This document shows, one piece after another, positions 44,283 through 53,117 of a stretch of 64,000 nucleotides of DNA (positions within the stretch are counted from its first letter, which is position 1; every line of letters starts with the position of its first letter). The notes under the pieces are model-generated. The model saw only the letters and a program-made list of their open reading frames with translations, did not search any database and had not been told where the DNA came from. The DNA lies in the NCBI RefSeq assembly GCF_903166585.1, contig NZ_CAESCM010000002.1, positions 434,001 to 498,000 of the forward strand, given 5' to 3'. Source of the stretch: Pedobacter ghigonis. Its GTDB lineage: Bacteria > Bacteroidota > Bacteroidia > Sphingobacteriales > Sphingobacteriaceae. The position numbers were made by a program, and so were the translations under genes.

Positions 44283-45656
44283 ATGAGTTTAAAAACAGTA
44301 TTCGAGAACCCGAAATTAACACTGGTTCAGATTATCAACATGAGCGTTGGATTTTTCGGTATCCAATTTGGTTGGGATTTGCAACGGGCCAATATGGGGC
44401 GTATTTACGAAAACCTTGGTGCCAATCCCGATCAGGTTCCCTTATTGTTTTTAGCTGCTCCTTTAACCGGACTTCTGGTACAACCGGTAATTGGCTACCT
44501 GAGCGATCGTACCTGGCACCCTAAGTGGGGTAGAAGAAGACCATATTTTTTAATAGGGGCCATTGTTAGCAGTATAGCTTTAATTTTTATGCCGCACAGC
44601 AGTGTGTTATGGATGGCTGCAGGTTTATTGTGGATTTTAGATGTTTTTGGCAATATCGCCATGGAACCTTTCCGTGCTTTCGTAACCGATAAACTGCCCG
44701 ATAGTCAGGTAAACAGAGGCTTTATTATGCAAAGTATGATGATTGGTTTAGGAGGAAGTGTTGCCTCGGCCTTGCCCTGGATTATGAACAATATTTTCCA
44801 TTTAACAAATACCGCGGAGCAGGGCAACATTCCCGAAAATGTTAAGTTCTCTTTTTATATCGGTGCATTTTTCTTTTTTGCCGCTGTAATGTGGACGGTA
44901 CTTACCACCAAAGAATATCCGCCACAGGATGTTAATTTCAAAGAAAAAGTAAAAGCAAGTAACAGTGGCTTTGGTGGCGGGATCAGAGAGATTTTTCATG
45001 CCCTGCGCAATATGCCTAAAAGAATGCAGGTGGTATCGCTGGTACAGTTTTTTACCTGGCCGGGTTTGTTTTTAATGTGGTTTTATTACACTACAGCAGT
45101 TGCCGTTAATGTTTTTGGAGGTAAAGATGCTGCCGATCCGGTTTATGCACATGGGGCCGATTTTGGGAGTTTAACATTGGCTTATTACAGCGTGGTTACC
45201 TTTCTTTTTGCCTTAGTACTTCCTAAAATTGCCGATGCTTTGGGGCGAAAAACCACGCATGCCCTTTGTTTGATTTGCGGTGCTATTGGTTTAATTAGTG
45301 TGGCCTGGGTGCATGATAAAAATATGTTGTATTTATGTATGACAGGGGTAGGCATTGCCTGGGCAAGTATTCTATCTATGCCCTATGCCATGCTAAGCGG
45401 TTCTTTACCGAAAGATAAAATCGGTATTTATATGGGCATTTTCAATTTCTTTATTGTACTGCCCGAAATTATTGCCTCGCTGGGTTTTGGCTGGTTAATG
45501 CGCAATGTGCTAAATAACGATAGGCTGCTGGCCGTTCAGCTCGGTGGCGGTTTAATGATTCTGGCTGCTGTAATTTGCTATTTATTTATCCGCGAAAAGA
45601 AAACCGATGAGGTGCTGGCTTCTAAACTGGAAGTAGAAGAAAATAGAAGTGTTTAA
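44283..45656 (+). CDS. MFS sugar transporter (SLC45-like, probable maltose importer)
   Basis: 457 residues from the ATG at 44283 (MSLKTVFENPKL); the frame extends to 44256 without benefit. About twelve membrane segments. The motifs FGIQFGWDLQRANMG, VIGYLSDRTWHPKWGRRRPYFLIGAI (loop 2-3 MFS signature) and DVFGNIAMEPFRAFVTDKLP resemble the SLC45/sucrose-maltose group of MFS transporters. Placed between maltose phosphorylase and amylases, it most likely carries maltose or glucose across the inner membrane by proton symport. Confidence 0.88.
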   Translation: MSLKTVFENPKLTLVQIINMSVGFFGIQFGWDLQRANMGRIYENLGANPDQVPLLFLAAPLTGLLVQPVIGYLSDRTWHPKWGRRRPYFLIGAIVSSIALIFMPHSSVLWMAAGLLWILDVFGNIAMEPFRAFVTDKLPDSQVNRGFIMQSMMIGLGGSVASALPWIMNNIFHLTNTAEQGNIPENVKFSFYIGAFFFFAAVMWTVLTTKEYPPQDVNFKEKVKASNSGFGGGIREIFHALRNMPKRMQVVSLVQFFTWPGLFLMWFYYTTAVAVNVFGGKDAADPVYAHGADFGSLTLAYYSVVTFLFALVLPKIADALGRKTTHALCLICGAIGLISVAWVHDKNMLYLCMTGVGIAWASILSMPYAMLSGSLPKDKIGIYMGIFNFFIVLPEIIASLGFGWLMRNVLNNDRLLAVQLGGGLMILAAVICYLFIREKKTDEVLASKLEVEENRSV

Positions 45657-45678
45657 CCTTTTTACTTATAAGTTATAC

Positions 45679-45751
45679 GTCATTGCGAGGAGGAACGACG
45701 AAGCAATCTTAATGCGGTCGTAGTAAGATTGCTTCGTTCCTCGCAATGACG
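45679..45751. repeat. Dispersed inverted repeat, copy 2
   Basis: The right arm (45725-45751) matches that of copy 1 at 39988-40013. The left arm (45679-45710) is the same sequence with about six extra bases between CATTGCGAGG and AAGCAATCTT. It lies between the MFS and third GH13 genes. Confidence 0.8.
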
Positions 45752-45783
45752 AGTGTCTATAAAAAAAAATAATTTCTAACCAA

Positions 45784-47664
45784 ATGAAAAAAGTATTTTG
45801 TTTCTTGCTGTTAATAGCAGCAACGCATACCGCCTGCAAAAAAGCGGCTAACGATACCCCTGAACCTACACCGGTAAACCAAACATCCGATTTACCCGCC
45901 GGGGCAAAGGATGGCGTTGTTTTTATCAATAATGGAACATCGGCCATTGTAACGCTTTACGCGCCAGGTAAAAAAACTGTGGCGGTAACAGGCGAGTTTA
46001 ACAATTGGTCTACCACCGCATCAGCAATGAAAAATACTCCCGATGGAAATTACTGGTGGATTCAGTTAGATAACCTGAACCCTAACACAGAATATGCCTA
46101 TCAGTTTTATGTTGATGGAAACCTTAAAGTGGCCGATCCCTATTGCGAAAAGATTTTAGACCCCGATAACGACAGTTACATTTCGGCGGCTACCTATCCG
46201 AATCTTAAAGCCTATCCAACCGGAAAAACAAACGGAATTGTGAGTGTCATGCAAGCCAATCAGCCGGTTTACAGCTGGAAAAACACCAGTTTTAGCCGTC
46301 CTGATAAAAGCAACCTGGTTATTTATGAGTTATTGGTGCGCGATTTTACTGCCGACCATAACTATGCTTCGACGCTTGCCAAATTAGATTACCTGATCGG
46401 CTTAGGTATAAATGCGATAGAACTGATGCCGGTTAATGAGTTTGAGGGGAATTTGAGCTGGGGGTATAATCCATCATTTTATTTTGCACCCGATAAATAT
46501 TATGGCACCAAAACAGCTCTGCAAAATTTTATCGATGAGTGCCACGGAAAAGGTATTGCGGTAATTATGGATATGGTATTGAACCACTCCTTTGGTCAGT
46601 CGCCGATGGTGCAGCTGTATTTTGACGGTTCAAAGCCAACTGGTTCGAGTCCATGGTTTAATGTTGATGCCAAACATCCTTTCAACGTAGGTTACGATTT
46701 TAATCACGAAAGTGCTGCAACGAAAAAATTCTCGAAAGATGTCATCAAATTTTGGATGCAGCAGTACAAAATTGATGGTTTCCGTTTCGATCTTTCCAAA
46801 GGCTTTACCCAGAAATCATCGACCGATGATGCACAGTTTAGACTTTATGATGCCAGCCGTATTGCGATCTGGAAAGATTATAACAGTTATATCAAAAATA
46901 TCGACCCTAATTTTTATGTAATACTCGAACATTTTGCAGAAGAAACGGAAGAAAAAGTTTTGGCCGATAATGGTATGATGCTTTGGAATAACCTGAATCA
47001 CGATATGAATGAAGCCACAATGGGCTGGCTGGGTGGTTCGAATTTTCAATGGGGCTTTTATACCAACCATGGTTTTGCTAAATCAGAGAATCTGATAAGT
47101 TATGGCGAAAGTCATGATGAAGAACGTTTAAACTTCAAAAACATCAGTTACGGCAACGGTTCTGGCAGCTATATGATTAAAGGAAATCTCGCTACTTCTT
47201 TGAAAAGAGAAGAATTAATTGCGGCATTTTTATTCAGTATACCGGGGCCTAAAATGATCTGGCAGTTTGGTGAGCTGGGCTACGATGTAAGCATCGATTT
47301 TAACGGACGCACCGGCGATAAACCCATCAGGTGGGAATATTTCAGCGATCCTAACCGCAAAGCGCTATACGATGCTTATGCGAAATTTATCAGGCTAAAA
47401 AAGAACAATAGCATTTTTAATACTACCAGTTTTACTTACAACCTTGCCGGAGGCGTTAAGTACATTAAATTAACCGAAGGCAGCAATACTGTTATTGTGG
47501 TAGGTAATTTTGATGTGGTAACCCAGGCCGCTAATATCGATTTTGGAGGCACAGGTACATGGCTCGATGCTACTGGCACCAGTATAAATTTATCTTCTGG
47601 TACTTACACCGGAAATCTGGCTCCAGGCGAGTACCATATTTTCAGTAAAACTGCTTTAAAGTAA
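45784..47664 (+). CDS. GH13 lipoprotein with N-terminal CBM48-like module (SusG-like role)
   Basis: 626 residues; lipobox HTAC with Cys18, then KKAANDTPEP, a flexible linker. Residues about 50-130 form a CBM48/E-set module (VTLYAPGKKTVAVTGEFNNW, YAYQFYVDG). The GH13 barrel follows with region I DMVLNH, nucleophile Asp336 (GFRFD), acid/base Glu382 (VILEHF) and Asp445 (ESHDEER). The CBM48-GH13 layout resembles branching/debranching-type subfamilies, so alpha-1,6 activity is possible. As the only lipid-anchored amylase here it is the best candidate for a surface starch-degrading enzyme like SusG, though its subfamily differs. Confidence 0.9.
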   Translation: MKKVFCFLLLIAATHTACKKAANDTPEPTPVNQTSDLPAGAKDGVVFINNGTSAIVTLYAPGKKTVAVTGEFNNWSTTASAMKNTPDGNYWWIQLDNLNPNTEYAYQFYVDGNLKVADPYCEKILDPDNDSYISAATYPNLKAYPTGKTNGIVSVMQANQPVYSWKNTSFSRPDKSNLVIYELLVRDFTADHNYASTLAKLDYLIGLGINAIELMPVNEFEGNLSWGYNPSFYFAPDKYYGTKTALQNFIDECHGKGIAVIMDMVLNHSFGQSPMVQLYFDGSKPTGSSPWFNVDAKHPFNVGYDFNHESAATKKFSKDVIKFWMQQYKIDGFRFDLSKGFTQKSSTDDAQFRLYDASRIAIWKDYNSYIKNIDPNFYVILEHFAEETEEKVLADNGMMLWNNLNHDMNEATMGWLGGSNFQWGFYTNHGFAKSENLISYGESHDEERLNFKNISYGNGSGSYMIKGNLATSLKREELIAAFLFSIPGPKMIWQFGELGYDVSIDFNGRTGDKPIRWEYFSDPNRKALYDAYAKFIRLKKNNSIFNTTSFTYNLAGGVKYIKLTEGSNTVIVVGNFDVVTQAANIDFGGTGTWLDATGTSINLSSGTYTGNLAPGEYHIFSKTALK

Positions 47665-47668
47665 TGTT

Positions 47669-47699
47669 AACCCTGCAGGTTTTTTAAACCTGTGGGGTT
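47669..47699 (+). terminator. Probable end of the maltodextrin operon
   Basis: AACCCTGCAGGTTT pairs with AAACCTGTGGGGTT (12 of 14) in a hairpin starting 5 bases after the stop. Its T-run is short. Confidence 0.55.
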
Positions 47700-47797
47700 T
47701 GGTTGAAAACTTTAAAAAAACCACGAGGTTTATTAAGTCAGCTGGTAATAATCTTGTTGTTTTTAGTTAATATTGCTTTAACAACAAAGCATCCTAA

Positions 47798-48352
47798 ATG
47801 AAAGATAAACTAACGCATCACTTGCTCTGGGAACGGCTACGCGCCGGCGATAAGGATGCGTTTTTTGATCTCTATGCCGAACTTTATTACCCGCTGGTCA
47901 ATTTTGGGATTAGGGTATGTGCCGATGCCGATACTTCAAGCGAAGCTACCGATCAGGTTTTTACTACCATTTGGGAAAAGCACGAAACCCTCACCAGGGT
48001 CGAAAATGTGGAAGCCTATCTCCGTACTTTTTTAAAGCGTAAACTGCTGCGGATCCTCGAAAGAAAGCGCAAAATTAACGACGCCCTTTTTAATGCAGGT
48101 GCCGATGGCGATTGGATGGAAATGAGTTACGAAGAATTTATTGTCAAAGTACAAAGCGATGAACTGGTGAAACATCAGCTCAAAAGTGCATTGGAAAAAC
48201 TAACCTTCCGCCAAAAACAGCTTATCCATTTAAAATTTTTTGATGGTTTTAGTTACGAGCAGATAGCCGAACAAACCAATCAAACCATTAAAACAGCCTA
48301 CAATACCATTTACGATGCACTCAAAATATTGAGGAAAGAGTTTAAGGGCTAG
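47798..48352 (+). CDS. ECF-type RNA polymerase sigma factor (FecI-like)
   Basis: 184 residues. Region 2 spans DKDAFFDLYAELYYPLVNFGIRV to WEKHETLTRVENVEAYLRTFLKRKLL; region 4 is LEKLTFRQKQLIHLKFFDGFSYEQIAEQTNQTIKTAYNTIYDALKILRKEF. There is no region 1.1 or 3, as in ECF factors. It is followed by a FecR-like anti-sigma factor and a SusC with an STN domain, so it should be released when that receptor binds its ligand and then transcribe the receptor genes. Confidence 0.93.
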   Translation: MKDKLTHHLLWERLRAGDKDAFFDLYAELYYPLVNFGIRVCADADTSSEATDQVFTTIWEKHETLTRVENVEAYLRTFLKRKLLRILERKRKINDALFNAGADGDWMEMSYEEFIVKVQSDELVKHQLKSALEKLTFRQKQLIHLKFFDGFSYEQIAEQTNQTIKTAYNTIYDALKILRKEFKG

Positions 48353-48569
48353 TTCATTCGATCATTTGTTTACTGGTAATTCATTACGGTTTTGCACCGC
48401 GCTATTTCACTTGCCATTGATTAGCGAATAAATAGACCTTTTTGTTGAAATTAAATTTCCTTCTCTCAGGCTCTTCAAGGCATATATTTCGTTGTGTTAA
48501 AAAAAAGTTAAAATTTCCTTAGGAAAAAGTAAAGCTTTTAGGCACTGATATATAAAAGGCAAAAATAAA

Positions 48570-49634
48570 ATGGTTGATAGAAGTAAATTCAATGCAGAAG
48601 ACTTCCTTGTCGATAGTACTTTTCAGCAGTATTGTGCTGGAACGGATGCGCTATGCATTGGATATTGGGAGAAATACATCAATGCCCATCCCGAGCAGGC
48701 ATTGGTGATAGCAGAGGCAAAAAAATTATATGTGATACTGAGCGGAAATAAACGCCCCTTAAATAAACAGCGCGAAAATTTAGCAGAAACGATGTTTCCG
48801 GTAGTTGAAACCGTAAAGCTTAAAAGTTATGGCTGGTTAAAAATTGCAGCCGCCATTGTTTTGGTGCTGAGCTCAGTGCTTTTATATCGCTTATATTTTA
48901 ATAAAGGGAACCAACGCACCGTACAGCAGGTTTATAGTTTTACTACCAAAAGTGGCGAACGTAAAAAAATTATTTTAGAGGATGGCACTTCGGTATTGCT
49001 CAATGCAAAAAGTAATTTAACCATTACCAAAGGCTTTAACGATAAGTATCGCGAAGTAACCTTAACCGGTGAGGCCTTTTTTGATGTGGCGCACGATAAA
49101 AGCAGGCCTTTTAAAGTACATACCAGCGATTTTAACATCAATGTGTTGGGTACTGCGTTTAACGTTAAAGCTTACCCTGATGAAATTACCTCAGAAGCAA
49201 CGCTTATTCGCGGTTTAATTACAATGGAGGCCGTAAACGGAAACGGAGGTACCATAACACTAAAGCCAAGTCAGAAGGTTACCTTCTATAAAACGCAGGT
49301 GCCAAAGCAGTCAACTAAACTGGTTAACCCTACAACGCCAAAACCAGAAATTACCATTAACCACTATACCAAAATTAAAGATAGTACGATTGTAGAAACC
49401 GCCTGGACCCAGAATCGCATAGAGATTTATGACCAGGATTTCGACGAAATTAAAAATATACTGGAAAAATGGTATAACGTGGAAATCAGGTTCACAGATC
49501 CGGAAATTGAAAAATACCGTTTCACGGCAACCATTACCAACGAGACAATAGAAGATGTTTTAAAGGCATTAAAAGAAACCGAAAACAATTTTAAATATGA
49601 GATAAAAGGAAAACAAATCACCATCTCAAAATAG
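48570..49634 (+). CDS. FecR-family anti-sigma factor
   Basis: 354 residues. A short cytoplasmic N-terminus (1-85) binds sigma; a single membrane helix is at about 89-109. The periplasmic FecR domain covers about 120-225 (FTTKSGERKKIILEDGTSVLLNAKSNLTI, FDVAHDKSRPFKVHTSDFNINVLGTAFNVKAY), and a DUF4974 domain occupies about 283-352 (IYDQDFDEIKNILEKWYNVEIRF). It passes the signal from the STN-SusC receptor to the sigma factor. A 217-base gap without recognised features separates it from the sigma gene. Confidence 0.93.
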   Translation: MVDRSKFNAEDFLVDSTFQQYCAGTDALCIGYWEKYINAHPEQALVIAEAKKLYVILSGNKRPLNKQRENLAETMFPVVETVKLKSYGWLKIAAAIVLVLSSVLLYRLYFNKGNQRTVQQVYSFTTKSGERKKIILEDGTSVLLNAKSNLTITKGFNDKYREVTLTGEAFFDVAHDKSRPFKVHTSDFNINVLGTAFNVKAYPDEITSEATLIRGLITMEAVNGNGGTITLKPSQKVTFYKTQVPKQSTKLVNPTTPKPEITINHYTKIKDSTIVETAWTQNRIEIYDQDFDEIKNILEKWYNVEIRFTDPEIEKYRFTATITNETIEDVLKALKETENNFKYEIKGKQITISK

Positions 49635-49643
49635 AGACAAAAA

Positions 49644-49685
49644 AAGGACGGTGTTGGAGCACCGCCCTTATAGGTTTCTTTTTTG
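49644..49685 (+). terminator. Terminator after the FecR gene
   Basis: Hairpin AAGGACGGTG...CACCGCCCTT (one internal mismatch) at 49644-49669, followed by a T-rich stretch to 49685. It separates the regulator gene from the receptor pair. Confidence 0.75.
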
Positions 49686-49756
49686 ATTAATTAACTGGCA
49701 GTTTATGCGCAAACAGATTGCTGCCAATAACTTATGCAACCAAAAAAAACAAAAAT

Positions 49757-52700
49757 ATGATTTATTATTACTTACTGCAAGGGCATCCGAGATACAGGAG
49801 GCTTTTAAAATTCATTATGCTAATGAAACTAGCCTGTATTATGGTTTTCATTACCTGCCTTAATGTTTCAGCATCTGTTTTTTCCCAGGAAAAAATCTCA
49901 TTAGATGTTAAGAAAACAAAGCTGGCAAAGGTTTTACAGATTATTGAGCAGCAAAGCAGTTACCATTTTGTTTACAGCTCTTCTTATGTACCCGTAAACC
50001 GGGATGTAAGTATTACTGTAACCAACACTTTGGTTACCGATGTGCTGGCAGCTATTTTAAACAGAACGAACCTGAAATATTCTGTTTCCGATGGCGGCTT
50101 AATTGTCATTAGCAAAAATAAGGAAGTACCCATTACCGGAACTGTAAAAGATGCACTTGGAGGTGCTTTGCCCGGTGCCAGTGTGCGGGTAAAAGGAACG
50201 GGTATTGGTACCTCTACCGATGTAAACGGTAAGTTTGCTTTAAATGCTCCCGAAAATGCTATTCTGGTCGTTTCTTATGCAGGTTTTCAAACCAGAGAAC
50301 TTCCAATCGGCACTAAAACAGTTATCGATATCGTGCTCATAGAAGATACCAAGCAACTCACCGATGTGGTAGTTACCGCTTTGGGTATTAAGAAAGAAAG
50401 AAGGGCTTTAGGCTATTCGGTTACGCAGGTAGGTGGCGAAACCTTAACCCAGGCAAGAGAAAATAGTGTGTTAAACTCATTGGTAGGTAAAGTTGCCGGT
50501 TTAGATGTGAGTTCAACATCGGGTGGTGCTGGTGCGGCAACCAGTGTTATTATCCGCGGTGTTTCCAGTCTGGGCCAAAGCAGTCAGCCTTTATATGTAA
50601 TTAATGGTATTCCGATGGAGAGCGAGCCTGTAGGTAGGTTCAATGCCAATTCTGTAGGTAACTCTGGTGGACAATACGATAATGCGCCCGATCGTGGTGA
50701 TGCTATCGGTAACTTAAATCCTGATGATATAGAAAGTATTTCGGTTTTAAAGGGTGCGGCTGCAGCGGCATTATACGGTTATCGTGCCAAAGCTGGTGTA
50801 ATTTTAATCACCACCAAAAGCGGCAAGGGAAACAGCATAGAGTTTAACAGCAACTATGTAGGCGAGCAGGTGATGGACCGAACAAACTGGCAGTATGTTT
50901 ATGGTCAGGGTGTAAACGGACAAAAACCAGCTACTCAACTTGCTGCAGCCTCTACGGGTGGATCGAGTTGGGGCGCACGCCTGGATGGCTCGAATGTGGT
51001 ACAGTTTGATGGAGTAAGCAGACCTTATTCGGCTCAGCAAAGCAATATCGAAGATTTTTATAAAACCGGAAATAGCTTTACCAATACTTTAGCTTTAAAT
51101 AAAACTTTCACCGGCGGGGTAATCCGCGTTTCGGGAAGCGATTTGCACAACAACTCTGTAGTGCCTAATTCAGGTTTGAACAGGCAGAATTTTACCTTGT
51201 CGAGCACTTTCGATCCGGTTAAAAACCTAGTAGTTGATGCCCGTTTTAACTATATTTTAGAGCAGGCTAAAAACCGCCCGATGGTTTCGGATGGTGCGGG
51301 TAATGCCAATTACAATGCTGCTTTTTTACCAACCAGCGTAAATATTAACGATTTAAAACCGTGGAAAAATGATAAAGGAAACGAAATCCTTTATAATACA
51401 GGTAATCCTTACGCAACTAATCCCTGGTTTGCAGCTTACGAATTTATCCACAACACCAAAAAAGAACGTTTGTTAAGTTCGGCCAATGCAAAATATACTT
51501 TCGATAATGGATTGTTTTTACAGGCAAGGGCAGGTAGAGATGCCTATAACGAAACCTATTTGGGCGTAACACCTTCGGGCACGGCTTACGATCTGGATGG
51601 GGGTTACACTGAACAGTTAACCAATTTTTCTGATATTAATGTGGATGGTTTAATCGGTAAATCTTTTAAAATAGACGATTTTTCGATTACCCCAAATATT
51701 GGTGCCAGTTATCGCCGTACTAAATTAACGCAAACTACCAACCAGGGCGGTTCTTTCCAGATCCCTGGAATCTATACCTTATCCAATACCGGCGGAAAAA
51801 CGGTTAGCGTTGTTCAAAGCGATCAGGAAACACAATCCATTTATGGTACTTTAGAATTTACTTATAAAGATATCTTTTACTTAACAGGAAGCGGAAGAAC
51901 CGACTGGTTTTCTACTTTAGCAACGCCAGGAAAAGATAATAAACTGAGTGTATTTTATCCAGCTATTAGCGGTTCATTCGTCTTTTCTGAACTATGGAAG
52001 CCATCTTTCTTAAGCTTCGGTAAATTAAGGGCAGGATATGCCGTAGTGGGGCAGGGAGCTTTACCGTTTAAAACGCAATTGTATTATAACCTGCGCAGCG
52101 AAACGGTTAACGGAAGTCCGATTGGGAATATCGTAAATCCATCCATCCCAAATGCATCATTATTTGCTTCGAAAGCGAAGGAGCTCGAAATTGGTACTGA
52201 AATGCGCTTCTTTGGCGATAGGTTAAATCTGGATCTAACCTGGTATAACAAAAAATCGAGTGATGAAATTCTGGATGTACCCACTTCAACCACCACAGGT
52301 TACAATGGTGCCACTTTAAATATTGGCGAACTTCAAAATAAAGGTGTTGAGGCATTAATCTCAGGTGTTATATTAAAAAATAAAGATTTCAGTTGGACAT
52401 CAAGCGTAAACGGATCGTATAACGATAACAAGGTAATTACGCTGGCACCAGGTACCGCCTCGCAGCTGTTGGCCACTTCCAGAAGTAATGTTGGCTTTTT
52501 ACAAAATATAGCAGGCTTGCCGGTTGGTCAGGTAATGGCTTACGATTTTAAATACGATGCCAGTGGCAATATTGTTAAGGATACCAACGGTGCACCAGAA
52601 AGAGGCGAGTTAAAAGCTTATGGTTCTGCCTATGGTAAATGGAGCGCAGGCTGGAACAACGAATTTAACTATAAAGGCATTAACCTGTCTTTCTTAATTG

Positions 52701-53098
52701 ATGGCAAGTGGGGCGGGAAAATTTTCTCGGCAACCGATTACTATGGTTATGTTTTCGGACTTCACCAGGCTACTTTAGAAAATCGTGATGCGCTGGGTAT
52801 TAATGCAGCCAATTATTATACCACCTATGCCAACAACGTTTCAAAACAATTTGTTCAAGATGCCAGCTTTGTCAAATTCAGACAGGTGATATTGGGGTAT
52901 AATTTCCCGGCAAAACTGTTCAACAATAAGATTAAAGGCCTCAATTTAAGTTTTGTTGGGCGTAACTTATTCATCATCATGAAAAAGACAGATAACATCG
53001 ATCCTGAATCGAGTTATAATGCCACTTTTCCGGGTATGGAGTTGGGCGGTGTGCCGCCTGTGCGCACCTATGGTTTAAATTTAAGTGTTAAGTTATAA
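49757..53098 (+). CDS. SusC-like TonB receptor with STN signalling domain
   Basis: 1113 residues from the ATG at 49757; the ATG at 49718 would add 13 residues. A long signal peptide (hydrophobic about 20-42, ends VFSQ) precedes an STN domain (about 45-120, ISLDVKKTKLAKVLQIIEQQ, YVPVNRDVSITV), which contacts the anti-sigma factor. Next come a carboxypeptidase-D-like domain (about 125-205), a plug (to about 365, VINGIPMES, VLKGAAAAALYGYRAKAGVILITTKSG) and a barrel ending VRTYGLNLSVKL. It both imports and senses its ligand. Confidence 0.94.
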   Translation: MIYYYLLQGHPRYRRLLKFIMLMKLACIMVFITCLNVSASVFSQEKISLDVKKTKLAKVLQIIEQQSSYHFVYSSSYVPVNRDVSITVTNTLVTDVLAAILNRTNLKYSVSDGGLIVISKNKEVPITGTVKDALGGALPGASVRVKGTGIGTSTDVNGKFALNAPENAILVVSYAGFQTRELPIGTKTVIDIVLIEDTKQLTDVVVTALGIKKERRALGYSVTQVGGETLTQARENSVLNSLVGKVAGLDVSSTSGGAGAATSVIIRGVSSLGQSSQPLYVINGIPMESEPVGRFNANSVGNSGGQYDNAPDRGDAIGNLNPDDIESISVLKGAAAAALYGYRAKAGVILITTKSGKGNSIEFNSNYVGEQVMDRTNWQYVYGQGVNGQKPATQLAAASTGGSSWGARLDGSNVVQFDGVSRPYSAQQSNIEDFYKTGNSFTNTLALNKTFTGGVIRVSGSDLHNNSVVPNSGLNRQNFTLSSTFDPVKNLVVDARFNYILEQAKNRPMVSDGAGNANYNAAFLPTSVNINDLKPWKNDKGNEILYNTGNPYATNPWFAAYEFIHNTKKERLLSSANAKYTFDNGLFLQARAGRDAYNETYLGVTPSGTAYDLDGGYTEQLTNFSDINVDGLIGKSFKIDDFSITPNIGASYRRTKLTQTTNQGGSFQIPGIYTLSNTGGKTVSVVQSDQETQSIYGTLEFTYKDIFYLTGSGRTDWFSTLATPGKDNKLSVFYPAISGSFVFSELWKPSFLSFGKLRAGYAVVGQGALPFKTQLYYNLRSETVNGSPIGNIVNPSIPNASLFASKAKELEIGTEMRFFGDRLNLDLTWYNKKSSDEILDVPTSTTTGYNGATLNIGELQNKGVEALISGVILKNKDFSWTSSVNGSYNDNKVITLAPGTASQLLATSRSNVGFLQNIAGLPVGQVMAYDFKYDASGNIVKDTNGAPERGELKAYGSAYGKWSAGWNNEFNYKGINLSFLIDGKWGGKIFSATDYYGYVFGLHQATLENRDALGINAANYYTTYANNVSKQFVQDASFVKFRQVILGYNFPAKLFNNKIKGLNLSFVGRNLFIIMKKTDNIDPESSYNATFPGMELGGVPPVRTYGLNLSVKL

Positions 53099-53117
53099 TC
53101 CTCTAAACGAATTGAAA

